Positions 1-11,884 of a stretch of DNA of 64,000 nt are shown here, piece after piece (positions within the stretch are counted from its first letter, which is position 1; each line of letters starts with the position of its first letter). The notes beneath the pieces were generated by a model. The model had not been told where the DNA came from, ran no database searches, and saw only the letters and a program-made list of their open reading frames with translations. This DNA is from Heterocephalus glaber (Eukaryota; Chordata; Mammalia; Rodentia; Bathyergidae), in NCBI RefSeq assembly GCF_000247695.1, contig NW_004624734.1, forward strand, positions 9,134,648 through 9,198,647. Direction: 5' to 3'. The translations under genes were made by a program, and so were the position numbers.

Positions 1-297
1 AAGGATTAATAACTAATAATTGATACTTTGAAATAGGAAAAGGTCCAAAGGGGTAGGGGTGGTGGGAGGAGATGGGGAAAGGAAAGAATGGAAAGGAAAA
101 ATTATGAGAAAAGAAAAAAAAATGGAAACGAAGTCTATGTAAATAGGGAAGGGTGGAGGGATGAAGGGCACATAGGTAATGGGGGAAAAATAAGAACCAA
201 GACACATCATGTACAGGTACAAACACCCAATGATAAATGTAAATGCATTATATACCTAAAATGTACCAATAAAAGAACTTAAGGAAAAAAAGAAAAA
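1..297 (+). mobile_element. L1 retrotransposon 3' UTR (cut by window start)
   Basis: Purine-rich L1 3' UTR with the same wording as at 5640-5909 and 7221-7440 (atgagaaaag, aaaatggaaac, cctaaaatgtaccaataaaa), ending in an A-rich tail. The three copies share one 3' UTR subfamily. Only the last about 297 bases are inside the window. Confidence 0.85.
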
Positions 298-321
298 GGC
301 CTGTCTGTCCAGCTCAGGTGA

Positions 322-813
322 TGTTACAGCAGAGTGCAACAGCTCAGCGTTATAGCCAATAATTACAGCTATCTGAAGGTCTCTGGGAGCAAAGAAACAC
401 TCAGAGAGATAGAGGAATTTATTATGCCCGCAGACTCAGAGGAGTTCGTACCCTGAAGTCTGAGCCCCGAATGGCAATGCAAGCAGCCTTATATAGAAAT
501 CTTTGGGGTAGGCGGGTGGGCTCACCTACTGGGTGAGCATGCTCAATGCAGCACAAACTGTTACATTGCTTGAACAGAATGGTTTGATACATTGGGCAGG
601 AACATGGCACACAGTTACATTGCTTGAACAAAACATTCTGTGCAAAAACATGAAGGGGGGTGGCTTGACCTGCCCTGTTGTGCATTATTTCCTTATCGGT
701 GAGATGTGTTCTCCCCCAGAACAAATCTCCTGCTCTCAGGCATCTGATTTTAGGTCAAGTAGTTGGATTTGGTAGATACATTTGTACTTGAGAAGGGAGC
801 CGTCCCCAGGTCA
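322..813 (-). mobile_element. Solo LTR of an endogenous retrovirus, antisense
   Basis: A 492-base unit that on the minus strand begins TG and ends CA, flanked by the 5-base duplication ggtga (317-321 and 814-818). On the minus strand it shows a TATA box (TATATAAGG, plus-strand 486-496) followed about 70 bases later by AATAAA (plus-strand 418-423), the U3-R-U5 order of an LTR. The U3 part has a 20-base motif repeated 54 bases apart (557-576 and 611-630). There are no internal retroviral genes beside it, hence solo. The family is not identified. Right-hand boundary confidence is moderate because tcaggtga recurs at both edges. Confidence 0.7.
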
Positions 814-1891
814 GGTGATCAGTGCTGGTGATCGGCACCAGCAGGTGCGGGACCTTTAATCCAAGGGAAAGAGGGGTTCTAGGTGAGTGTCTGGGCAGCA
901 GAGATCTGTGCCCAGGGGCAGGGCACAGTGCCACCCAGAATGCATTAGATATCTGTTTATGCTCTTGAATTTGACTGTCACCAGTAGAACCATATCCCAG
1001 AGTGAGATTTAACCTTTAACACATTTAACACATTTAAATCAAAATGTGTTACGGTCATAAAAAGGTGAGAAACGGTTTGGATTATTAGACGAGAGCTTGG
1101 CAACAGAGAAGACAAACTCTTGCTCATTCCACGTAAAGGCAGGATTATTATATCATGGTGGATCTTCTGTTCCTGCTAGTACAAACTTTTTTTGAGAACA
1201 TGAGCTTTGGAAAGGCTGAAAGTTCCCGGTTTTTATTCTTGTGATCTCTCTGTGCTTAAGTTTCCTTGTCGGTAAAATGGGGACATCTTCAACACAGCTG
1301 TTGGATTGATGAGCAAGCATGTGGGGACACAGGCCAGCATTGCCGGGCAGGCGGGAAAACCCACCCACTTCATCTCTAAATGGAGACATTCATGGGCAAA
1401 ACTCTCTCCTGCCCACTGGAGTAGGTATCACTGCAGATGAGCAGTTATAATTAGCAACTTGTAGCTCACACCTCCAAACCCCTCACTTCCTGTGCTGCTT
1501 GGCCCCTGGAGAACTCCTCTGAGAAGCTCATGTATCTCACACTGGTTATAGCCCAGAGTGGTTCTGATAATGAGACTGTTTCTGTGTTAAGCATTCTCCC
1601 TTTTTGGCTTTCAAACCTAGGGCTGGACAAGGAAAAAACAAATACAGGACAATTTAATCTCCAAGGACTTTATTATAAATCTTTGGTGAATTTCTTTTTT
1701 TAAGTGGATTTCAAATCATAGTGGTGCATACAGTTTTTAGTCTTTCTTTTTCACTTAAACATTTTATGTTGAGATTTCTGTGTCATGGAACATTTCAAAG
1801 ACTTTGCAACCAGTTAAATAGGTGCTGAATGGCTTCTAAGGGAGACACTTGTGACAAGTTCTGTAAGACACGGCCCTGACGTGGAAGACGG

Positions 1892-1923
1892 ACACACACA
1901 CACACATTCACACACACACACAG
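1892..1923 (+). repeat. CA microsatellite (interrupted)
   Basis: Two CA runs separated by an ATT interruption. Confidence 0.9.
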
Positions 1924-2697
1924 CCACATGTACAAGCCAGATCGTCTTAAGTGCTAGAGTGTAAGTGTGCACTGGACAGTGTCTAAACAGATTGCTCTTG
2001 ACTGAGCAGGATCGGCTCAGGCCTCTTTGGGCCTTGGAGGTTGAGAAATAAATGTGAGAAAGTGAAATTAGGAAACAGGCATGGGAAGTTGCAGCCCCAG
2101 CCTGCATCAAGGCTCAGAGGCTGGAAAGAGAATCCAAATAGAGTGAAGCTCTACTGTGAGCCTCTAATGTGAGGGACTGAAAGAGGAGATGAAGGTTAGG
2201 CTGGGAGAGTGGGATTCAGCCAGGTCACCAAGGGCTGTGACAACCTCCTCAAAGGTGTTAGGGGGTTGGTTTGTTGCCACAGGAAGGGAGCCTGGGTGAG
2301 TCAAGGCCTCATGAGACAGTGCTGCAATGCCTGTCCAGGAAATGTGGACAAGGGACCTATGGGGGAGCTTGTTTTGCCATGAGAGAAGCAGACACAGGAA
2401 GAGGCTTTGACAGAGACAGAAAGATCCAGACCACAGGGTCTTCAGGGCATGAGAAGGAGGAAGATGAAGGAAATGTGTTGGTGGCAGGACTGGCCCTGGT
2501 CTGTGTGTGGATGGACTGCTACCTTCAGGGACTCTGCAGCTTCAGAAAAATCTGTCCAAGGGAATGCAGCTCAACTCAACTGTTTTAGGAGTCCAGAGGC
2601 CTCCGTACAGCCACCTCTCTTTGGAGGGTGGCTACAGGAGATGTCCAGGAGAGCCAGAGGCATGGGCTGTCTGGGCAGCATGTGTCTGAAATGGTTT

Positions 2698-3275
2698 TCT
2701 CTCCTGTAACAGAAGACCTGAGACTGGGTTATTTATAAAGAACAGAAATTTATTCCTCACCATTCCGGAGGCTGAGAAGTCCAAGGTTAAGTCACCAGCA
2801 GGTTCTCTTGTCTGGCAACAGCTGTTCTCTGCTCCCAAGACGGTGCCTTGCTGCTTCACCCTACAGAGAGAAGGGTGCTGTACTCTCATGTGGCGAAGGC
2901 AGAAGGGCCAAGGAGCAGAAGGTTGTATGAATTCTCTCTAAAAGGGCTTTAGGGCTAGAAACGTAGCTCAGTGCTACAGCACTTCCGGCCCTGGATTCAG
3001 TCCCTTGCACCACAATAATAAATAAGGGCCTTAATCCCATTCATAAGGGAGGAGCCCCATGGCCTCAGTACCTCTTAAAGACTCCACCTCACACAGGCCA
3101 TCAAGTTTCAGTACCTGAATTCACACCATAGTACTTTTTTGTAAGGACACAAAAACCACCCATAAGGGTAAAGACCTTGAGACTTAATCACCTCCTAAAG
3201 GTACCATCTCTTAATACTGTTTTAGTGTTGGTTAGGTTTCAATGTATGACTATTGAGGATCACCAATATTCATAC
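2698..3275 (-). mobile_element. Old MaLR-like LTR (MST/MLT type), antisense, interrupted by a SINE
   Basis: Contains phrases typical of this antisense family: gagactgggttatttataaa, acagaaatttattcctcacc, and cttaatcacctcctaaaggt followed by a gttaggtttcaa ending. The subfamily is uncertain. An ID-like SINE lies inside at 2952-3023. Confidence 0.5.
2952..3023 (+). mobile_element. Old ID-like SINE nested in the LTR fragment
   Basis: tRNA-like body (gtagctcagtgctacagcac, then attcagtcccttgcacca) and a short A-rich tail. Near-identical 10-base flanks aagggcttta (2942-2951) and aagggcctta (3024-3033) look like target-site duplications. Confidence 0.7.
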
Positions 3276-4084
3276 AATAGCAACATGCAAAGTGGGCAGC
3301 ACTTGGATCTGGGAGCACCTACGTACGTACCTGTCACTGATTCTGCCTCCCTCCCTGAAAACTTGCAATCTGGAAATTCTCTTTTCAACAAACCCATTTA
3401 TACATGAATGTGAAAGTCTAACACTGCCATAAAGTAGTGTTCTCTGCTAGGGGTGCGTGCAACTCAGCAAGAACGAAAGCCCCAAGACTAATGTTACAGT
3501 GGTGGGATGCCAGGCAGGAAGCCAGCATCCTTCATGCCCACTGCTCGCCCAGGTGCTGCTCTCTATAAGGCTGCAAGGGTAGGCAGGGAAGTTTCATGAC
3601 CCATTTCTTGTGTGTTCTTGTCTGTTTGGAGCCATTTCTCCCCTGTGGTAGGAGTGAGCCCCTACATCACTATCTGGAACTGTAGGCTCCATCTCTCTCC
3701 TCTTCTTCATGGGTATCATGTTTGTTCTCCACACCTGCACCCTCCATGTGCTCTGTCCTCTGCTTTGGGCTGCTCTCTGTGCTCCTCTTGGGTCTGGTCT
3801 TTGTCATCCTTCATCATGTGATTCATGTTTTCTCATCTTCTTTCCCCAGCCAGACTGGAAGCTTCTTCGGGTTGGGTTTGTGTCTGACAATGCCTGTGAT
3901 CCCCAAAGCCCAGCAGAGGGCAGGGCATGCTGCAGGCACCCAACAAATAACTGAGTCCTTGATCAGCTGTGTTGTTCACACCTCGCTCTTGTGCAGAGAG
4001 ACGGTCTGGTCTGGAAGGACCAAGAGGGTCAACTTCAGAACCCAGTGGCCCCAAAGTCAGGTCTCATCCCTTTGCTCTCACCTG

Positions 4085-4212
4085 TTGTGAAATCTTGGCA
4101 CTCCCACTCAGTCCTCTGCCTCACTAAGCCTTGCCCTTCTCAACTGTGAAATGGTAATTAACTGGACCTATGTATAGTAGTGCCTGGCTCACAATAGGTG
4201 CTCATAAAACAT
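4085..4212 (+). repeat. MIR SINE remnant
   Basis: MIR-type wording: tgcctcactaagcc, aactgtgaaatggtaat, gtgcctggctcacaataggt and gctcataaa. Confidence 0.6.
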
Positions 4213-4225
4213 CGCTTGCACGGTG

Positions 4226-4300
4226 GAGTGGAGGTGTAGCTCAGTGGTTGAGTTTAGCATGTGGAAGGCTCTTGGCTCAATCTCTAGTGCTATGCACATG
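4226..4300 (+). mobile_element. Old ID-like SINE
   Basis: gaggtgtagctcagtggttg followed by a degenerate box B (ggctcaatctctagtgc). Diverged, with no clear tail. Confidence 0.65.
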
Positions 4301-5141
4301 TACTACCCATCTCCCCTCCATCCCTAACTGATCCCGTTCCATGTGGGATGGGTCTGAGGATTAGAAAAACCTGGTTTTGATCCTGTCTGACATATAAGAA
4401 GCTGAAAGTAGCCATTCCATCCTCACAACAACTAAAAAGCTGAGCAAACTGAGAAAATCAACAATTCTTCTGGATTCTGCAGAGAAGGGGACCACAGGGC
4501 AGGTGACTGCCCACCAAACTGGAGAGGTGACAGGCTAGTGCAGAGAACCATCACCTCCCAGAACAGAAACCCACAAGCACAAGCTTCCATTCGCCAAGTT
4601 GGAGGTAGGGAAACCAAACTAAGTGACAGAGGGCCGGAAGCTCAGTTTGAGGGGTCTTAGGGGACCCATCATCTGGGAGGCTCTCCATTTGTGCCAGTTT
4701 TACCAACAGGAGCTAGACCGTGTTCTCCCAGAGAATCTCAAAGAGAGATTCCCTGGTGCTTCCACCAGGGCAAGGGGAAAGGGACCTGTTCGGGATACAC
4801 TGGAGCATTCTCTTCTTCTGTGAGATCTGCCCCTGTGAGAATCTCTAAACAGAGCATGACCTGCAGGGGGGTTATCAGCAAGTAGCCCCCTAAGAGGAGG
4901 GAAATGCCCAGCCCCAACCCACTCCAGCCATCCCAGGGAAAAGGGAAGATGCCGAGAGGCACTGGTCAAGTTCACAGTCGAGGCCCAGGCTCCCCTGAGC
5001 ACTGAGACTTACTCAGAGGCCTGTGGAATTGCACCCCAACCACGTCCCTAAAGGCCTGTTCACAGCAGCCCCTCCATTCTCGTGCATCGTTCTCAGGGCT
5101 CTGGTGGATAAAGTAGACAGCCTGCAAGAATGGATGAGCAA

Positions 5142-5909
5142 GCTATCAAGAAATCAACCAACAACAAATGTTGGCCGGGCTGTGGGGATACAGGAACCCT
5201 TCTCCGTTATTGGTGGGAGTGCAGACTGGCGCAACCACTGTGGAAATCAGTATGGAGATACCTCGAAGAGCTAGGCTTAGAGGTCCCATTTGACCCAGCT
5301 ATCCCCCTGCTGGATATCTTCCCCAAAGAATTAAAAGAATCATACCGCAGTGATATATGTGCACCCATGTTTATAGCGGCACAGTTTGTAATAGCTAAAG
5401 CTTGGAAGCAGCCCAAGTGCCCATCAACTGGAGCCTGGATAAAGAAGATGTGGTTTTTTAATAAAATCAAGTACTACTCAGCCATAAAGAACAAGAAACT
5501 AGAGACATTTGTAGCTAAGTGGATGCACATTGAGGCCTTACTCTTAAGTGAAATAAATAGGACACACGTGTAAATACCAAATAGTTTCTCTGGTGTGAAA
5601 AACTAAAAGTGTAAATAAGGATCAAAATGTATAATTGATATTATGAAATAGGAAGAAAACGTCTAAAGGAGCAGGGGAAGTGGGAGGGGTAGGGGAAAGA
5701 AAAGAAGGGAAAAGAAAAACTATGAGAAAAGGAAAAAATGGAAACAAAGTCTTTGTAAAAAGGGAGGGGAGGAGGGGTTGAAGGGAGGGCAGGGGAAGGG
5801 GGAAAAAATAAGAACCAAGATACGTCCTGTAAAGGTGCAAGGTCCCAATGATGAACGTAACTGTATTGTATACCTAAAATGTACCAATAAACGTAATAAT
5901 AAAAAAAAA
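5142..5909 (+). mobile_element. 5'-truncated L1 with ORF2 C-terminus, 3' UTR and target-site duplication
   Basis: From 5142 to the stop codon ending at 5572 one open frame encodes the C-terminal part of L1 ORF2p (NNKCWPGCGDTGTLL, PFDPAIPLLDIFPKEL, AKAWKQPKCPS). This is the cysteine-containing tail after the reverse transcriptase. The purine-rich 3' UTR and an A tail follow. Flanks aagaatggatgagcaa (5126-5141) and aagaacagatgagcaa (5910-5925) match at 14 of 16 bases, as expected for target-site duplications. The site lies at the edge of an older L1M. Confidence 0.85.
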
Positions 5910-6664
5910 AAGAACAGATGAGCAATGTAAGCAGAGAGATGGAAGTTCTAAGAAAGAACCAAAAAGAAGGGCTAGAGGTCAGAAGCACCAGAACTCACAT
6001 GAGGGTCGCCTTGGAGCGGCTTGTGGCAGACTGGACACAGCAGAGGAAAGAGCACAGACCAAGGGAGACCACTGACACTGAAGAGCAAAGGGGAAGACAC
6101 TGGCAGAGCCAGAGCGGGTGCTCTAGGACTGTGGACAGCTACCAGGGGTAGCACACACACAATAGGAGCGTCAGAAGGGGAAGAAAGAGGGAAAGGAATA
6201 GAAGACATATTTTAAACAGTAATGCCTGAGAATTTCCCCAAATTAACATGAGACACCAAACCACAGATTCCAGAAAGTCAGAAGATGCTGAACAGGACAA
6301 ATGCAAAAACAAAACATGAAAAAAAAACTAACCCAGGCATATCATTTTTAAATTACAGAAAATTATAAAGAAAATCTCCTGCTATGCAATTAAGAAGAGA
6401 ATGGTGTGAAATATTTAAAGTATTGACAGAAAGAATTTTTTAAAAAATCAGTCAAAAATTCTGAATCCTGTGAAATTATCCTTCAAAACTGAAGGAGAAA
6501 TACTTTCTTGAACAAGCAAACAGTGAGGGAATGTGTGGCTATTAGATCTGACTTATAAATGTTAAGATTTCTTTAGGGCAAAAGAACTGGAATTTACATG
6601 AAGAAAGAACACTGGAGTTTGGAAAATTGAAGATGAAATAAAAATTTTTGTTTTTCTTATTCTT

Positions 6665-6757
6665 TTTTTTTTTTTTTTGGTACCAGGGATCGAACTCAGG
6701 ACCTTCCACTTACAAGGCAGGGGGCGGAACCACTGAGTTAAACCCCCAGCCCTGTTC
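6665..6757 (-). mobile_element. ID-like SINE, antisense, nested in L1M
   Basis: Poly-T, then ggtaccagggatcgaactca and ccactgagttaaacccccag, the reverse complement of the young tRNA-derived SINE. Perfect 11-base duplication ttcttattctt at 6654-6664 and 6758-6768. Confidence 0.9.
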
Positions 6758-6809
6758 TTCTTATTCTTAATTGATCTAACAGAAAACAGTTTGTACAAAA
6801 TAACAACTG

Positions 6810-6896
6810 AAGGGCCTGGGATTTAGCTCAGTGGCACTGTGCCTGCCTCACAAATGCAAGGTCCTGAGTTCGATCCCCAGTACCACATAAAAAAAT
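6810..6896 (+). mobile_element. ID-like SINE, sense, nested in L1M
   Basis: Box A region ggatttagctcagtggcact, box B gagttcgatccccagtacc, A tail. Perfect 13-base duplication aaaataacaactg at 6797-6809 and 6897-6909. Confidence 0.92.
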
Positions 6897-7134
6897 AAAA
6901 TAACAACTGCAACAATATACTCAATTATTTACCCATATATATGTTTATGTAAAAGCAAAAAAAGTAACAGCAATGATACAAGGGGTAGGAAGGATAAATT
7001 AAGATTATTTTTATTATTAGAAGGTACTCACATTCCCGGTGAAGCAGCATGATGTCATTTGAAAGCACACTTGGACTACTCATTATATAAATTGTAAACT
7101 CTAAAACAACTTCTAAAATAGTTACAAAGAACTG

Positions 7135-7199
7135 TCTTTTTTTTTTTTTTGGTACCAGGGATCGAACTCAGGACCTTGTGCATGTGAGGCAGGCGCAGT
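7135..7199 (-). mobile_element. 5'-truncated ID-like SINE, antisense
   Basis: Poly-T plus ggtaccagggatcgaactca up to gtgaggcaggcgcag. The box A part is missing. It abuts the inverted L1 fragment on its right side. Confidence 0.8.
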
Positions 7200-7212
7200 T
7201 AAAAATAACTCT

Positions 7213-7440
7213 CTTATTTTGTTTCCATTTTTTCCTTTTCTCATAATTTTCCTTTGTAAATAGGGAAGGGTGGAAGGGTGGAGGGGGTGAAGGGAGCACA
7301 GGGAATGGGGAAAAAATAAGAACCGAGATACATCATGTACAGGTACAAGCCCCCAGTGATAAATGTAAACGTATTGTACACCTAAAATGTACCAATAAAA
7401 TAATTTAAGCAAAAAATAAATAAATTTAAAAAAAATTTTT
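7213..7440 (+). mobile_element. Very short L1 3' end with 5' inversion
   Basis: 7221-7252 is the reverse complement of the L1 3' UTR segment found directly at about 5709-5743. From 7253 the following UTR segment runs in normal orientation (tttgtaaatagggaaggg) to cctaaaatgtaccaataaaa and the A-rich tail. An inverted 5' piece joined to a direct 3' piece is the signature of twin-primed L1 integration. Confidence 0.75.
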
Positions 7441-8221
7441 TAAAGAAGTCTCTTAAAAAGAACTATTCCTGGTACTAAAAAAAAAAGTTTAGAAAGAACT
7501 ATACCTATTTCTAATAAAGGAGGGAAGAAGGGACTGTTTAAAATGCCCACTTAAAATCACAAAAGCAGAAAAAAGAGAGTGGAAGACGAAAATATGACTA
7601 AAAAGAAGGACACAAATAGAGAACGGTAGATGTCAATGCAACTGTATGGTAGATGTCAATCCATCCATGTCAATAATGGCTTTGAATGTCAGTGGTCTAA
7701 GTGCACCAATTAAAAGACAACTTGTCAGAGTGAATCAAGAAACAAGACCTAACTATATGTTGTCTACAAGAAACCCACTTGAAATATAAAGATACATCTA
7801 CATTAAAAGTAAATGGATGGAGAAAGGTATACCATGCTAACCCTAGTCAAAAGAAAGAAGGAATAGCTATTTAATTTCAGACCGGGAGACCTCAGACCAA
7901 GGAAAGTTACTGGGGTAAAGAGGTACATTATATTATGATAAAGGGTCAGTTCTCCAAGGACACATAATAATCCTTAACATACGTGCACCACCTAACAATA
8001 GAACTTCAAAATATTTGCAAAAACTGGTAGAATGCAAAAAGAAATAGATGAACCCACTCTTATAGTTGGGAACTTCGGCTCACCTGTGTCACATGTGGCA
8101 GAAAATCGGTCAGGATGTAGTTGAACTCAGCAACTTCCGTCAACTGAATGTGATGGACATCCATGGACCACTTCATTCAGCAAGAGCACATTCTTGTCAA
8201 GCTCACATAGAACAGTCACCA

Positions 8222-8308
8222 AAGCCGTGGATGTAGCTCAGTGGCACCACACCTGTCTGGCAAGTGCAAGGTCCTGAGTTTCATCCCCGGTACCAAAAAA
8301 AACTTAAA
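8222..8308 (+). mobile_element. ID-like SINE nested in L1M ORF2
   Basis: gtggatgtagctcagtggca, gcaaggtcctgagtttcatc, A tail. An 11-base duplication aacagtcacca flanks it at 8211-8221 and 8309-8319. Confidence 0.9.
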
Positions 8309-9082
8309 AACAGTCACCAGAATAGACCACATTCTGGGTCATAAGACACACCTTAAGAAATGTAAAACAACAGAAAGCATACCATGTCTGCACTCTGATC
8401 ACAATGGAATTCAACTAGAAATCGATACCAGAATGATAGCAGCAAAACCCAAAGTACCTGGAGATTAAACAATGCATCTAAATTCCACATGAATCAAAAA
8501 AGAAATCTCAAAAGAAATTTTTAAATACTTTGAAGTAAATGAAAAGGAAAACACAACTTATTAAAGTATGTAAGATACAGTGAAAGCAGGACCTAAAGGG
8601 AAATATATAGCATTGAATGCATATATTAGAAAAGAATAAAACTTGGTTTCGTATTTGGTTGTCTTACTTAACTAGCTCTGGAAAATAAAGCAAGTTATTT
8701 GACTACTAGTTCTTACTTCTATCAGCCATGCAAGGAGGTTCATGATATCACCAAGGAAGTTGTTAGAAAAGACAAGGAAAGTTTGTGAACATACTCAAAC
8801 CTTGGCAGATGAGCAAAAGTACTCTGAATACTGCCATGTGCATTCATTCATATACACACCTCACACCTGTGGAGCTCTGAGTGGTGATAGGCAAAGTGCA
8901 CATCTTAAGTTCATGTCTGGGGGAGCAGAGCAGACAGTTGCAGGACAGTGTGATCAGGGCTCTTGTGATAAAAATGAGCCAAATGACAGGGTAAAGGAGA
9001 GAGGGCTGCACAGGTGGCATTGGGCAAAGGTCCTTGCATGGGTGTGGAACTGGACCAGAGTCCATCCTTCAAAGCTCCCTTG

Positions 9083-9235
9083 GAGCTGGGCATGGTGGGA
9101 CACACCTGTAATCCCAGCACTTGGGAGGCAGAGACAGGAGGATCTCTGAGAGTTTAAAGCCAGCCTAGGCTACATAGTGAGTTCAAGGCCAGCCTGAACT
9201 ACATAGTGAGACCCTCTCTCAAAATAAAACAAATG
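9083..9235 (+). mobile_element. B1 SINE (7SL-derived)
   Basis: gagctgggcatggtgggaca, cctgtaatcccagcacttgg, with the B1 internal duplication (two copies of a gccagcctnnnctacatagt motif) and an A-rich tail. B1 is rodent-specific. Confidence 0.9.
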
Positions 9236-9559
9236 CTCACTGGGTGTCTGAGCAGAAGCAGGCAAGAGGAAGGAACAAGGTAGAGTGTTCTGCATTTCTC
9301 CTATCCCTGTGTGGAGCTTCAGCTTATGCTGGGCAGATCGCCCGATAGCAGGAGCTTTTAAGGAGATGTTCCTAGGAGACTCACCTCTGGGGGAGTTTTC
9401 CCGACAGGGAAAGTTGACTGTTGCCTCTGAGCACTTCTGGCCCACTTCCCAGATTTGCTTTGCTCTGAGGGTTACCAGACAGCTTCACCCAACGAAGTGT
9501 GAGTATTGTTCAAGCCAGTGGGAGTTCAGGTGGATGTCAGTGAATTGGATTATCTTTGA

Positions 9560-9620
9560 GCTTCCCCAGTGACTAACTGTGTGACCTTAAGCAAGTCACT
9601 CAATATTTCTGAGCCACCTG
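9560..9620 (+). repeat. MIR remnant
   Basis: Core wording ctgtgtgaccttaagcaagt and cactcaatatttctgagcc. Confidence 0.6.
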
Positions 9621-11884
9621 GAGAGGGCACCCCCTGCCCCCGACCTCCCCTGAGCAGAGATAGATACAAAATGCCCCAGAAGGATAAACCCCCCACACGT
9701 TTGCTTAACCCCAGATATCACATCCACCTGAATTAGAAAGCCTCACCACCGCCTAGGAAAATACATGTTGCTCAGCATCCAGACAGCCCAGCTGGCCTCC
9801 TGAAAAGCCATGTTATTATGCCTGTCTCACTCACTTTTCCTTTCTGTCCAAACTTTAAGAAAGAAGCTGGAGATGAGACCTTCTGGAAGGTTCCATAGAA
9901 ACAGACTGGTATCTTCCAAAGATGGCCCTTTGTGTCCATCTCCCCTTATCCATCCAGGATCAACGAATAGTTTGCACTGATTTTATCAGCAGACCTGATC
10001 CAATGACCTGTGTTTTATTGTGCTTCTTTGCTGTCTCCATATTGAATTTTCCAATGGCAACTTTCAGGAAACTTATTACATTAATAGAACACTCCAGAAG
10101 GGATAATCTCTCTCTTCCCCTTCTGGGATGTTCTGCTAATGCAGTTCCCAGCCCGAGGCTGTCCTTGACACCCACAAAAAGTGGGTCCTCCAGTTGATAG
10201 CCAGCTTCCCAGTGTCTAGGGCCTGAAATGTAATTCTTATTCAGCCTTCGGCTCATTCATGCTGTGTGGCAGGGACTGTGACTTTCAGTTTATCTGTCTT
10301 CATCACCGATGAACAGGCGCTATACCCTCCCTTTCGCAGCTAAGGAACCTGCACCCAAGGATCTGACCGGGCTTTAGCTCAGGCCTGTAGATGCCATGTC
10401 CAGAGCTCTTGCAGGTAGTTTCCTGTCTTATCTCCTGTCTTCCTCCTCCAAATGACTAAAAGTCTGGGGAGGGGAGAATGGCAGAGGGAAGCAGGGCAGG
10501 TAATAAAATACCCTATGCATGGCATGTCTTGTTCTTTCCTCTTTTAGCAGAGGATTTATTTACCAGAGCACTTTAGAATTACCCTCTGAGTCTGGAGCCA
10601 AAGCTAAGAGCATGCCATTGTTCACTGCAGAGAGCCCGAGTGGGCCAGGAAGATGGCTTCACGAAGCACAGCCCTGGGAGGAGGGCCACCGAGTTCTCAG
10701 CTGGGCTCTGCCTCCTGATGGCCACGGGGAGATGGGCTTGTTTCTGGATTGTGGCTTTGTAGCTCACAGGAGGTGACTCAGACCTGCTAGAGAGCAGCTG
10801 TGTGTGTCTTTTCCCAGCCTGGGCAGGAGTGCATTGTGGAAATTGGCCAATGCTGTAAGTCAGGCTTGTTTTGCCTGGAGAGAGAAACATTGTCCCTCAC
10901 ACTGCTACTTAGATTCTTCACCTTCACTGCTCTTGCCAGGGCACCAGGCACCTTGGAACTTCGTAAGATCCTCAAGTTGAAGTTGAGGGGTCTTTCCATG
11001 GTACTTGAGGCTGTTCTCCCTGTCAGGGTGGTACCCTAGGAACCCCACCACCACCACCATCCTCTCTGTACCTGGAGAAAGCCGAGTGTTTTTTCCTGGT
11101 GGATCCAGTCAAAGACCTCTCCTTGGGCCTGCAGGGTGGGCCGGGAGCAGGCAGGACTGCACTTCCTGATGTGCAGCTGGCCTGGGACCATGCACCTCTG
11201 CTTGGCATCCCCTCCACCCCACCACCTTGCCTTCTCTTGGATGACCACCTTGTCACTCACTCTTTATGTAGTCTTCTCTGGCACTTGGCAATTTGCAGGT
11301 CTGTCCAGTGTCCCCCTTCTGCTTAGTTCACAGACAAAGTCCCATCTGCATTGTCTCCATCTGTCCTGTCTCCCACCCTCAGACTCCTGAAGCCTCATTT
11401 TCACACTCGCTGGATAGGGAAGAGCAGCTCCCAGGGAAAAGGATCTTTTGTTTTAGCATGAGCAGTGTCGTGGGGAGTCACCACTGTGTGACATCCACAC
11501 AAGGCTCAGAGATGGTGCTTTCAGGAAATGCAAACCCCATGAAGCACCTGGAAGGTCCTAGACCTGGGACAATGAAAAGATAGGAGGTCTGGGCCCTGCG
11601 TTCCTGGAGCGTCACTGGGGGTGTGACACCCCGGTGTCATCGAGCTCTGGGGAGCAGGGTGCCCAGTGCTGGGACCAGAGAGAGAAGCTGGCAGTGCTGC
11701 CCAGGAAAACCACACCCAGGAGTGACTTGGGCCCTGCCTGGTGACAGGGCAGGAGATCATGGTCCACAGGAATTGCAGGGCTGACAGTGAGGCAGGGCCA
11801 CGTTGATACGTTTTCATTCCTGTACGGAAGCCCTAGGGCACCCTCTCTCCACCTACACCACCTCTCAAGACTTAGCCACACCCC

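Larger units (their letters stand above)
5926..8690 (+). mobile_element. Old L1M element (ORF1 to ORF2 endonuclease region), heavily interrupted
   Basis: About 5926-6560 resembles mammalian-wide L1M ORF1 (gagaatttccccaaattaac, gaaattatccttcaaaactg, gaaggagaaatactttcttg). About 7640-8690 resembles the start of ORF2 and its endonuclease domain (ctatatgttgtctacaagaa, acccacttgaaatataaaga, ttgaactcagcaacttcc). Stops and frameshifts are frequent. Four younger insertions interrupt it and are listed separately. Confidence 0.75.

Noticed and set aside
4227..4300. tRNA-like sequences (box A and box B), here and at about 20 other places
   Set aside because: They are tRNA-derived SINEs: A tails, target-site duplications and a degraded cloverleaf. 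None looks like a functional tRNA gene.
5130..5573. 147-codon open frame as a possible host gene
   Set aside because: It is the C-terminus of L1 ORF2p with the L1 3' UTR right after it and target-site duplications around it.
9922..10197. Reading frame with LCVHLPLSI, resembling an N-terminal RIN3 phrase (LCVHFPSLN)
   Set aside because: The similarity stops after a few residues. The expected continuation and splice sites are absent, so this is not the missing upstream exon.
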